Assembly: GCA_038501195.1 (NCBI GenBank)
Contig: JBBPUQ010000004.1
Location: 3,920,001-3,984,000 of the forward strand
DNA length: 64,000 bases
Direction: 5' to 3'
Source: Nemania diffusa
Taxonomy: Eukaryota > Ascomycota > Sordariomycetes > Xylariales > Xylariaceae
Below, one piece after another: positions 13,065 to 23,263 of the stretch. Made by a program: the position numbers and the translations under genes. The first letter of the stretch is position 1, and the number at the start of each line of letters is the position of its first letter. The notes below the pieces were generated by a model. It saw nothing but the letters and a program-made list of their open reading frames with translations. It was not told the DNA's origin and ran no database searches.

Positions 13065-14120
13065 TCAGAATGCTTCCAACCCAGCAGGAGTACCGAACCA
13101 TGTGCCGAGCTCGTCGGCATCCTTTTCTCTCTCGCCACTGGCAGCGAAGAAATCGGTTAAGCGACTTGTGGACTCATCCTCATCGGCCGGCCACTCTACT
13201 TTGACGCCGCCTTTCGACTCTAGCATATCCTTCGCCGTACCCCAACTGAACCTACACTCGGGCCCCCAGCCAAATACCGGGTGCATATTCTGTCTCAGCC
13301 ACGCCACACATCGCGGATCCGAGGGATACCCCGACCCCCAGGACAGAGGCTCCTCCTCGTCCCCCCCTTCTTCACCCCCGGCGCCTCTCCGTGCGGCGCC
13401 ATCCCGGGCCCAGGCCTCGTACATGACCTCGAGGGCGGCGTCGCGCGTGACCTTGGCGCAGACGCTGGCGGCGCTGACGCAGGGGTAGAGGCTGTCGGCC
13501 TTCTTGGCGACGGTGATCTGGAGGGTGGGGAAGAGGCGCTCGAGGCGGCGCTGGTAGGCGGCGGGCTGGCCGATGGTGTCGACGTAGACCTCGCGCACGT
13601 TGACGCCGCGGGCGAGCACGCCCTCGACGAGGGCGGCGGTGGCGTCCATGGCCTGCGCGTTGAGGTTGTAGGCCGCGCCCGCCGGGCGCAGCATGTTGGC
13701 CGCGACGTCGCGCGCCGAGAGGCTCGAGACGGCCCAGCCGCAGGACTGGTGCAGGTCCGTGTCTGCCGTGCAGAGGGCCTCCATGAGGGCTGACCGCACC
13801 GCGGGGGTGAGGACCTTGGAGTCGTCGAAGTGGTGCGCGGTTTTTAGCAAGGGCTCGGAGTGTGTGAGGGGCAGGTAGAAGATGCCGTAGACCATGGGCC
13901 CGAGCACGGGGCCGCGGCCCGCCTCGTCGATGCCGAGGGCGCAGGGCACGCCGGTGGATGGGGAGGTGACGCTCGCGTTGAGGGAGGGGGGCACGGGCGA
14001 GAAGTGCGTGTAGGATTCGCCGCGGAGGGAGGCGTCGCGGTGCACGGAGGGCGGCACGAATACGTCGGCGACGGGCGTCTCGAGGGCGACGTTGGCGTCG
14101 TCCATTTGTGTGTCTTCCAT
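13065..14120 (-). CDS. RNH201: Ribonuclease H2 catalytic subunit A
   Basis: Single-exon 351-aa protein. RNase H2 cuts RNA in RNA/DNA hybrids and removes ribonucleotides embedded in nuclear DNA. The type-2 RNase H core is complete: GIDEAGRGPVLGP (D65, E66), YVDTIG (D181) and the KADSLYP...AASVCAKVTRD block holding the last acidic ligand. The start has a strong Kozak context (ACCATGG). The first 55 residues are a non-conserved tail, and an inserted Gly/Glu-rich loop lies near residues 236-256. The coding sequence is markedly GC-rich compared with its flanks. Divergent from CENP-C, 680 bp away. Confidence 0.93.
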   Translation of the reverse strand: MEDTQMDDANVALETPVADVFVPPSVHRDASLRGESYTHFSPVPPSLNASVTSPSTGVPCALGIDEAGRGPVLGPMVYGIFYLPLTHSEPLLKTAHHFDDSKVLTPAVRSALMEALCTADTDLHQSCGWAVSSLSARDVAANMLRPAGAAYNLNAQAMDATAALVEGVLARGVNVREVYVDTIGQPAAYQRRLERLFPTLQITVAKKADSLYPCVSAASVCAKVTRDAALEVMYEAWARDGAARRGAGGEEGGDEEEPLSWGSGYPSDPRCVAWLRQNMHPVFGWGPECRFSWGTAKDMLESKGGVKVEWPADEDESTSRLTDFFAASGEREKDADELGTWFGTPAGLEAF

Positions 14121-14799
14121 GGTCGACTTGCTCGGCTTGGTGTCTTGGTGGGGTGTGGCCGTAGGTGAGGATAGAGGTTGGTTCTTTTCGTCGGGTAGTA
14201 CAATTCGACTCTTAATTTTACCAATTGAGTGGATAATTCGTCGATTTGATTATTCAATTGCTCTAGGCACCTAGGTAAGGTATGTGCTGTATTAAGTATA
14301 GGTAGGTATTGTATAAGGGACAAAAATAAGTGACAACCAGGTTGGATATTCTATTAACTACAGCACTTGTTAGGTAGGCAGACCCACCTATACCTCTGCC
14401 TTGCGGCACGCTAGCGTTGGGGCTAGGTACCTTTCTGTAGTGGCAACAGCGCGTCCCCCAGGTGCCAGGCGCGTCTTTAGAGCTGCTAAACAAGATGCCC
14501 CACCCTAAGTTACAAGGCCAATTAACAGTCCAAAAAGGGAGTAAAGTAAACATGTCAAGCTTGCTCTGGCGCATTACCTAGAGCATTATTGACATGCTCG
14601 CTGCTATTCATCCTCCCCACCACTTACCTACCGCCCATTTCATCCAGTTTTCGCAATCATAGGCCAAGCAAGGTCTACGTGCGCACTTCCATCTTTGACG
14701 CATTTTTGAACCTCAATTCCTAGTCAACCGAAGACTTGGTTGTTAACTTTCGGATAAACCAGGCGAACCAGGTGAATTTAACCTCCGGTGCAAGCAAGC
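14121..14799. promoter_or_regulatory. Divergent promoter region RNH201 / CENP-C
   Basis: 679 bp between two divergent starts, AT-rich with CTAGGTA tracts; no specific factor site is certain. Confidence 0.5.
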
Positions 14800-16952
14800 A
14801 TGGCGCCTCGCGGCTCCGTGCAGCGCCGACAAACCCAGTCGCAAAATGAACATATTTTTGCCCTAGGCAAAGCCGGGAGGTATTTAACCCATGCGCATAT
14901 GTCTTTTTGGTGGCGATTGCTGATCAGCGTGAATTAGGAAAACGGGCATCACGATACCAGAGAGTGGCCGGCGCGATGAGCATGGCTTCGAAGTACTCGA
15001 GAACTTATTCTCCTCGCCTGATAGGGAATTGCAAGGAGAAACTAGTGGTCGAAATGCCGCCATGTCAGAGGAGGAGCCAGACGAGCAGGATATGGAGATA
15101 GATGATGGTAGGTTGTGATGGCCACCAGGAATGCAATATGAGATTGTTTTCTCTCTGAACTGACGTGGCTGGCTTCGTGGTTTAGGTTCCGAACTTGGGC
15201 CGGCAACAACGCGGAAACTTCAGCAAGGGCAACGCCGTCTGTCTATTCCCCGCGCCCGATCACCCATTAAAACACACCTAAAGTCGCCTGCGCGCCAGAA
15301 CCCCCATTTGCCTCCTGCCTCTTCACCGATGAGAGGGACAATTATCACCACCGGTGAACAGAGCCCCAGGCCGGAAGTGGCACGAAAATTGAACTTCTCA
15401 CAGAGTTCACAAGACAACAAAATGTTACCTAACGGACATGCCAAGCTTAATGGTCCTAGAGCGCGCAACAAACCGTTAACGAATGGTCGTTCTCAGTTAA
15501 CTCAGGTTAAGGATAAGATCCTCTCCGACAGTGATTCCCTTGGAACTGAAGAGGAGGAGGAGGAAGATGAGCCATTGGAACTGCTTGATGCCGGCACTGG
15601 CGATGGGGGTGAGGTCGATGACGAATTTCCTGCAGACCTCAACCAAGAAATAGAAGAAGAACCACCCACCGTCCAGGAGCTCAAATCAACAAACAAGTCG
15701 AAGCCTCCCGGACGCAGAGGCCGAAAACCCAAAGTAACTCCTGAAAAAGAGAACAACGAGCCCGCAGATGTCTCACCTGTGTCACCAACCGTGGAAGAGA
15801 TCGTAGAGGACGAGGAGCCCGTGAAGAAGAAAAAGGGGCGGCCAAAGGTCACTACAAGGCAAGAAAGAGATCCGACCCCTCCTTCTAATACGACCCCTCC
15901 ACCTAAGGCCTTAAAACGTGGGAGACCAGCAAGGAAGTCTCTAGATGATGCCGACGAAAGTAATGCTGAACCAAAAGAGGCAAAGCGTCAAAAGACTTCA
16001 GCAAAAGCCAACAAAGAGGAGCAGAGTAGCTCCTCACAACCAGCGCCAACAAAGGAAAAGGGCAAGCCGGGGCGCAAGCGAAAATCTTCAGGAGTTGGCG
16101 TTGATTCACCAATGATCCAGCGAGGTCCCCCTCTCCCCAAGAGTCGTGGGCTTGTGACCGTACGTCGGGAAGAGACTACTGCCATGAAGACGACGCGGTC
16201 CGGCCGGGCTTCATTTAAGCCTCTTGAATGGTGGAAGGGTGAGCACGTCGAATACGATGAAAGTCAGGAGAACCTTTTCACGGATGCTGGCAAGCGGCAC
16301 TTTAAGATGCCCACTGTGAAGGGTATTGTACGTACAGAGGAGAACTATGAATCGGTGCCTAAACGTCGTGGCCGCCCGGCAACTGTACGAAAAGGACGAC
16401 CATCTGCTGTTGTGGAAGAGGAGCTAGAACGCGACGACTGGGAATACGAGCCTGGCCGCGTGACGGGCGAAGTGGTCTGTTGGAGACCGGAGCATGAATT
16501 TGAACCGCCAGGGGAGGAGGACGAGGTCGAAATAATGCCCGACGAGTTAGCTATCTCGGAGAACGCGATCCAGCTGAAGGACATCAAGGACGCGACATTC
16601 AAGTTCGCTAAAACGCTCACACTACCATTTTTCGGCTCCGGGATTGTGGACCTGCCCCCAGGAGCCGAGAAGAGGCCTAAGAACTCTCGCATGCGGCACC
16701 TTGTGTTCTTCGTGCATACCGGCAATGTCCAGGTGACTATTGCGCAGACCGAGTTTGGCATCGCTAAGGGAGGCATGTTCTTCGTTCCAAGAGGTTCGTT
16801 AGGATTTATATTTACCGCATGCAATTCTTGCAAAAAGAGAGCTGACAAAACTGTGAATAGGCAACGACTACCGGATTCTAAACGAGACAGATCGGCCTGC
16901 GCGCATTTTCTTCGCACAAGGCTGCGAGATGTTTGTTCAGGCTGAGGAATAA
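14800..16952 (+). CDS. MIF2: CENP-C / Mif2 inner kinetochore protein
   Basis: Inner kinetochore protein that links CENP-A nucleosomes to the outer kinetochore. Exons 14800-14879, 14938-15107, 15186-16793 and 16861-16952 give 649 aa. The N-terminus has the Mif2 signature (KTGIT...ENLFSSP). The CENP-C nucleosome-binding motif is at about 420-433: RSGR, then PLEWW. The C-terminal cupin (about 470-649: FVHTGNVQVTIAQTEF, GGMFFVPRGN, FFAQGCEMFVQ) is the dimerisation fold. The acidic, Lys-rich middle carries several AT-hook cores (RRGRKPK, KKGRPK, KRGRPARK, RRGRPAT, RKGRPS), which would bind AT-rich minor groove. Intron phases restore the conserved N-terminal and cupin sequences exactly, so the model is firm. 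Confidence 0.92.
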
Positions 16953-18096
16953 GATGTGTGAAGAAGTCGAACGTCTTCAGAGCTTCAGTTCTTCTTACCT
17001 ATACATGTCCGAGTCATAACCAACATATAGCCAGGAAGATTACATTCGGCTCGATGCAAACACCAGAGATTTTGGGTTGTTTACAACAAAATAAAAGCTA
17101 GGGCGTGGTAGATACCAAATCGTAGGCACCAGCACGGAAGTATGTCTCACTCTCATAGAGTCGATTGGCACATAAATATGCAGATATGCGGCGATCAAGC
17201 GCTCGTTTGGGTGTGTAACAAACCACCATAGGCGCTTTTCGTGCCCAGATCTTCATTCATCCCGCCTCACACGAGACACACTACACCTCTTGTTGGCAGA
17301 TACGGCACTACTTCCTTCGTTTGTCTAACCATGAGTCATGTGAGGCATAAAAGGCTCCCCTATCTGAGTTATAAGCATATCATGTTCATTTCTCTCATAC
17401 TCGCTTTTCTACTTGTGTTCACGGCGTTCGCGGTGATGAGGAGTTTGAAAATGGAGGATGGTCGGTGGTCCTCGTCTGGTCGGTTTAGGTGTTGAACGAT
17501 GGTAAGAGGATACCACCTGCGGAGCGAATATTACGGGAAGGTTTGGTAGGGGCTGACTAGTAATGGCTCGTTTTGTCTGTATGTCTCGGCTTTTGTTATG
17601 GTTGGGGGATTGATTGCTGTATTTTGCCTTCGCGCGCTTCGCGATATTTGATACCAAGCAAAACTGCCAATTCGGAATTTCTTCATTTACGCGTGCTATT
17701 TCCAGACCGTAGGGGCTATGATCTATCATGAGCAAGTGAGATGAAATTGCATGGCATGTGGGAAAAGTAATTACAGAGAGGATCATTGTGTTGAAGCGCA
17801 GTGTTCTAAATTTTCGATTTCTAGCATGAGTAGTTGCCCCTGAGATTAGATAGACCTTGCTTTTGACTTTCTCCAAAACGAGACAATGTATAAAGATGGA
17901 ATGAGATGGGTATCCGATTGTACATGCCTTTTCGCATCCAAATTTTGCTATGCTATGCCATGCCACACCACGCCTCATCATGCTCCCTCATATCCATATC
18001 CCCATAACTTTTCATACCGCCTCACGGCTTTATATACTCGCCACTATACAATATGCCACCCATCTATGCACCAGTGATATACCGAGCACCCACGCC
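16953..18096. other. Intergenic, convergent CENP-C / YME2
   Basis: 1.1 kb holding two 3' ends. A 190-codon minus-strand ORF at 17409-17981 resembles no family and is not called. Confidence 0.5.
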
Positions 18097-20736
18097 CTAA
18101 TACTGCGTAGAAAGCACCTTCTTCAACACCTTCATCTCGCCCTCGTACGTCGAGATCTTGCCCTGCGCGACCTCGATCTTGCCGACGAGGTAGTGGACGC
18201 GGTCGCGGGTGCCGTAGGGCTGGTTGGGGAGGGAGCCGAGCAGGACGAGCTCGCGCTCGGCCTTATCGATGTTGGCGCCCTCGATCTTGACGAGCTCCTT
18301 GAGGCGGGCGAGGTCCATGCGGGCGGCTAGGGCGGGGTCGGAGGCGAGCTGGCGAAAGGCGGCCTGGTAGACGGGGCGGCCGGCGATGATGGCGCGGGGG
18401 CGCCCCGCGGCGGAGCGCACGGTGATGAGCTCGGCGCTGGCGAGGCCTTCGAGGGCTGCTTCGCCATCAGGTGCCGTCAGGGATGACGCGAATGTGTCTG
18501 ACAGCAGGACTTCGTTGTAGCGCAGCGTGTCTTCCTTGGCTAGGAGTTTGACGAGGTGCCAGGCCTGCTCCGTCGACCACTTGTGATCGCCTGCGGCGGC
18601 GGCGGCGGTCTTGCCAGGTAGTAAGAACATCTTGAGGATCTCCGAGGCCGACTGCTCCGTGATCTCGGCGACAGCTTGCTTAGGCGACTGACCGACCTTG
18701 AGGCGGCGGGCGAGGTACTCGAGGTCCGTAAGGCGGCCGCCGAGGGTGCCAATGCAAGCGTCTAGCTCTGCTAGGTCGGGCACGTTTGCGACGGTTTTGC
18801 TTTCGTCGGCATTGGAGTTGGCTGCGTCGTCTGTCTTTTCATTATGGGCGGCACCGCCGGAAACGTGGCCTAGAATGAACCACTTTGCTACCTCTGGCGA
18901 GAGATCGCCTAGTGCGACGTGGCGGAAGACGCGGTCTGGGAGGGATTTGGATAAAACTTTGGAATACGATGAATCATTGGTAAGGAAGACGACATGGGCG
19001 ATATCAGATTGCACGAGCGTTGCCGCCCAGTCGGCGATCTTCTCGTAGACGAGAGTGTTGTCCTCGCTCCGGTATACGAAGTTGTCAATCACAACTACAG
19101 CACGCTTCTCAGGGTGTGCCTCCAAATAAGCGTCTGGCGGAATAGAGGCGTCCGGGTCGTTTTTAGATCGACCGTCTAGGTCGAGGGCTTGTAGAGCCCC
19201 GGCTGCTGTCTGTAGGATCTTCTGCAGCTGCGAGTCTAGTGTCTCCGAGAACCCAGCCTTGACACCCGTGGTGCTTTGGATGGCAAGGTCGATCATGCTG
19301 CTCATGCTATTGGCCCACGAGAAGATTGGGCGGTAGCCAACCTCGGAAGCCATCTTCTTGATGATGGCCGATTCGCCTCTAGCCTCGATGATCTGTTTGC
19401 AGTCAATCACCAAGACATTTTGCCTATCCTTGAGAGCTTGCTCGAGAACCAGCTCTTTCTTCCCAGATCCACGAGGGCCCTGGACCACGATAAAGGTTTC
19501 GGCTGTCTCCATCAACCATGTTTGGATTTGCTCGATTACATCCTTGCGATGAGACCAAACCGCATTTAAACCTGCCTGTTCGTCTTCCCCACGTCTGAAA
19601 GCAAGCATATCGGATGTCTGTTTCCGAAGCCATCGGTATGCGCTGTTGTTGCTCAGTCGGTATTTTTGCGAGACGTGAGCCCTCACAAAGAACGAGCGAA
19701 TAGGATCAAAGACGACGACGGTAACGCCTGTGAGTAAAGCTACAATGACGGGTATGACAATTCGGGGGTGGTTCGTGATCCAATCCCAGATCCGGTGTGG
19801 CTTGGTTCTTCGCTCGTAGGAAATGCGGAACTTAGTGCCAAGTTTCCCTCCACCCAATTCCTCGGTTACGACAAATCCATGCAGGCAGTTTCGAGCCATG
19901 ATAGCATCCCTCACAAATCCAAAGTCCACGTATGCGTATTTAGGGAAGACCTTAGAGTCCCAAGGCTGCGAGGTGATCTCGGAAATGGAACCATATCGAC
20001 GGAACATGCTATATAGGGTCTCCTGAGAGAGCTCGACAGCTTCCTCGCCGGGGGTTTTAGCGACAAACTCGATACGTAGTCGGCTCTTGGGGAACCGCTG
20101 CAAATCCTCAAGCCAGGGAATTCCCTTCACCAGCCCGGCCTGTACGCTGCGAAAGGGGCTGAAGAAGGGCTTGATGGGCTTCTCGGCCAGCAACTTGGAG
20201 ACGGTCTTTTCAATGTCCCTTGGTGTTACATCAGCTGGGTGGGTGAATTTGACGAAGGCACCGCCGTCCTTGAGTCGGGGGAGAATCTCAGTGACTTTTA
20301 TGGGGATATCGTTAGGTAGCGCACGTTTGACCATGTTGGCAGGGTCCATGATGCCCAAGCTCGAGTTTTCAAATCGCCTCATGAGCCCGCGTACGTTATT
20401 TTCAGGACTGCGCCATGGCAAACGTAGACCAGCTAATCTCAGCGGGAATATGTCTATTATGATTAGACGTCAGCAAATGAACGCTGGGATCTGATAGTGT
20501 CGCCAGCAGCACCTACTGTCAAACCAGAGAATCGACTCGTTCGGAGCGAGCTCTATATGGCCATCCTTGTCATCGTCTATCGTTATGGTGCTCTCCCACG
20601 CTCGTTGAGTCGCACGAGTATGAAATATCCATCCTGCCTGTAGTTTGGGAGTGAAGTATGTGTGGTTCAAGGCAGCTGAGGCTCTCGAGCCAGACAAGGT
20701 GCGGAACCCGGCGCCGAATTGTTTTATACTAGACAT
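18097..20736 (-). CDS. YME2: Yme2-type mitochondrial inner membrane protein
   Basis: Inner-membrane protein tied in yeast to mtDNA maintenance and nucleoid organisation. Exons 20517-20736 and 18097-20453 give 858 aa. The chosen ATG (20736) gives a basic, Ser-rich presequence; an in-frame upstream start at 20865 is possible but less presequence-like. The intron restores the family motif WFDNIFPLRL. An RRM-like fold lies around residues 200-270 (KYAYVDFGFVRDAIMARNCL). One membrane span (about 304-324, IVIPVIVALLTGVTVVVF) separates the matrix side from the intermembrane-space side. A P-loop GPRGSGKK lies near 399. Divergent from the Emi1-like gene. Confidence 0.9.
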
Positions 20737-21781
20737 TATTGTATGTCCGGGGTAGTTAAAGCGAGGCTCCTCTTCTCCATGCCCTTCCTCCCTCAGCGGA
20801 ACCTGAAGGTGATTCGGAGGAGAATGGGGCAAGGTAGGTCTTGTAACCTTGGCTAAAAGTGTCACATATATGTTTGTCTATGAGCGGATTCGTGTCTAGG
20901 CACTAAGTAAATTGAAACTGACCATGCCGGTCGCGATTGTAATACCTAAGGCACCAAATACTGATGATATCATAGGCCTAATTGCCGAGCCCGGAGCTAA
21001 GGGATTGTGCCTGCCCACTATCGACCGATATTGTAGATACTGGGTACGCTACTATCTACATACCTATGTAGGTACCGAGCTAATATCTATTTTGTGTAAG
21101 AGAATAGGTCTTGATAAACTAATACCTACAGATCCTACACGAGTATAAAATACCTACTTATCCGTTAGCCACACTCACTATCTAGATAGAGCCGCAAAGC
21201 CAAGCCACAACGTTCAATTAAAGAAAGCTCTACCTATGCTATCGCGACGCGAAGCCTAAGTCAGCGCAAAAGCGTTAAAAGAACGTATACTCGAGAAGTA
21301 TAAATAAATCCAGGTCGTCTGGATACCAATTTACAACAGATACTTCCCGCATCAATCGCCACGATCCATCTAGTCTACTGTAAAGTGCTAGGGATAAACA
21401 TTTCCAATCTTCTTTCTACCATTGGTCAAAGTCTGTGTCTTAGGGATCATCATACGACCTGCCTGTCTGAACTTTGTTACCACAAAGGTAGGTAGACAAT
21501 TACAAAAGCAGCAGCAACCGGCTCGGGGTGACGGAAACGAAGCTGCATACCAACACGTACAAGTATAATCGTACCCCACGTTCGTAAACCCCCGCACTAG
21601 ATACATTAACACCTCAACATCACATCACCTCACCTCACCTTACTTCGCTCGGCTTTATTTTTCCATCTTACATTCCCAGCTAGATATATATCTCCAGCGC
21701 ACAGACGAACTGCAACCCGGCAATTCCCCAAGTAAAGACCCAATCCCCCACACTCAAACCCACCGAACGAAGAAGGACAAG
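20737..21781. promoter_or_regulatory. Divergent promoter region YME2 / EMI1
   Basis: 1.05 kb between divergent starts. CTAC/TACC tracts and a CACCT-rich repeat near 21612-21642 precede the Emi1-like start. No firm factor site. Confidence 0.45.
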
Positions 21782-22648
21782 ATGGGTTGGTTGTGGTCAT
21801 CCGGCTCCGCGCCAAAGAGCACTACCCAAGATGCGGGCGGCAGCAGCAGCAGCAGCACCGAGAACCGAGCCACTCCAAGGGCCCCCGAGTCCGCGTATAG
21901 CGACCCCGAGATCGCAAAATTCATGGCGCAGCTACAACAGGAATTCGGCAGCAGCAACAACAACAATAGCGCCCCTAAAACCCAAGAACCAAGTAGTATC
22001 CCGCAACCAAAACCGGACCCGACCCCAATACCTTCATCGTCACAAGCCGATTCCTCCTCGTCTTCATGGTGGCCCTCATGGGGTAAATCCGCAGCACCAC
22101 CACCACCACAACCCCCAACCACCTCCCAAACATTCCGCTCCACAACCGCTCCATCCCCCGAAGCCGGCGGCCCCGTCGAGCGCCTAGACCCAGTCTCCGA
22201 GTCCCTGCTCCCCACCACCATGTCCTGCCGGCAGGCCTTCGACGCCGCCTTCCACTGCAACTCCCTCGGCGGCCAGTGGACCTCGGTGTACCGCTCGGGC
22301 AGCGTGCGCGCCTGCAGCGAGCACTGGGACGACTTCTGGTTCTGCATGCGCACCCGCGCCTACAGCGGCGCCGCCAAGGAGGACGCCATCCGCGACTTCT
22401 ACCGCCAGAAGGAGATCCGCCGCTACCACGCCCCCGGCCGCCCCGCCAGCACCGACGTCTGGCAGGCCCGCCCCGAGCTCCTCCCCCCCGGCGCCGCCTT
22501 CCACACCCCCTACGAGAAGCCCGACATCGACGACGACGAGTGGCGCCGACGTGAGATCGAGCGCCGCCGCTTGCTCAGGGCCCAGGAGGAGGAGGAGGAG
22601 GCTGCTGCTGCTGCTGCTGCTGGGCGCAGGGTGACAGCGTCGTCGTAG
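21782..22648 (+). CDS. EMI1: Emi1-like twin CX9C protein (DUF3128)
   Basis: Single-exon, 288 aa. Residues about 140-200 hold the DUF3128/Emi1 core: one helix with C-x9-C (CRQAFDAAFHC) and a second with C-x9-C (CSEHWDDFWFC). This is the CHCH fold typical of intermembrane-space proteins oxidised by Mia40; yeast Emi1 is needed for early meiotic gene induction. Two oddities: the N-terminus MGWLWSS has a Gly2 that would suit N-myristoylation, and a 130-residue Ser/Pro/Gln-rich tail precedes the core. GC content jumps sharply from about 22140 onwards. A Glu/Ala run close to the C-terminus is coded by GAG and GCT repeats. Confidence 0.87.
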   Translation: MGWLWSSGSAPKSTTQDAGGSSSSSTENRATPRAPESAYSDPEIAKFMAQLQQEFGSSNNNNSAPKTQEPSSIPQPKPDPTPIPSSSQADSSSSSWWPSWGKSAAPPPPQPPTTSQTFRSTTAPSPEAGGPVERLDPVSESLLPTTMSCRQAFDAAFHCNSLGGQWTSVYRSGSVRACSEHWDDFWFCMRTRAYSGAAKEDAIRDFYRQKEIRRYHAPGRPASTDVWQARPELLPPGAAFHTPYEKPDIDDDEWRRREIERRRLLRAQEEEEEAAAAAAAGRRVTASS

Positions 22649-23263
22649 TGGTACGTGTAGGAATATAATATTTTGTTTACATGACAAGGAATCCAAAAAA
22701 GGAAAAAAAAAAAAAAAAATAGTAATAACAATTCATCTACCATGCTCAACTACAGCTAAATGGCGATCAATTGAGTGACCACATAAGCATATATATATAT
22801 AGTACCAAACACTAAATCTCTAGATTTATTGTCATTATGCGTCATGCAATTCTAACCGCCTCCTCAGCTATCAATACGTGGATACGATGTATTAAAATAC
22901 GGACATTATATATCATAGTCACGAGGGGATAGCCTACAATGTCAAGAACTTGGCATCGTTTTTGTAAGCAGAGCTACAGTCTTATTAATATACTAGTACT
23001 TTTTTTCTTTTCATGCAATTATCGCATTCAGAAGACAACAGAAGTTTGATCAGAATTATTTTTCATTTCTTCATCCGGGATGAGTCCATACTAAGGTACA
23101 TCCATGCAAGTCGTGAAATCGCAACTTTTGTGCCTGTATCATTACCGCAGAAAATTCTAGGTAGAACCGCATAACCCATACCGCCATTCATGATGCCATA
23201 GACACCAGATAACGCCGTAAAAACAAAGGGAATTTAAACAAGTCGCCAGAGTGCTCAAGGAAT
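22649..23263. other. Intergenic, convergent EMI1 / HSP70
   Basis: 615 bp of 3' flanking DNA. It contains an A17 homopolymer (22703-22719) just after the EMI1 stop, and AT-rich sequence with a short TA repeat near 22790. Confidence 0.6.
22703..22719. repeat. A17 homopolymer
   Basis: Seventeen consecutive A about 55 nt after the Emi1-like stop, genomic rather than a poly(A) tail because unrelated sequence follows. Confidence 0.85.

Noticed and set aside
13281..13793. 170-codon plus-strand ORF antisense to RNH201
   Set aside because: It is a shadow of GC-rich codons; the minus strand carries the complete RNase H2 signature.
17409..17981. 190-codon minus-strand ORF between CENP-C and YME2
   Set aside because: No family resemblance, no good start context, and it lies between two convergent 3' ends; likely chance.
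22184..22696. 170-codon minus-strand ORF over EMI1
   Set aside because: Low-complexity Gly/Ala/Val translation antisense to the twin CX9C protein.
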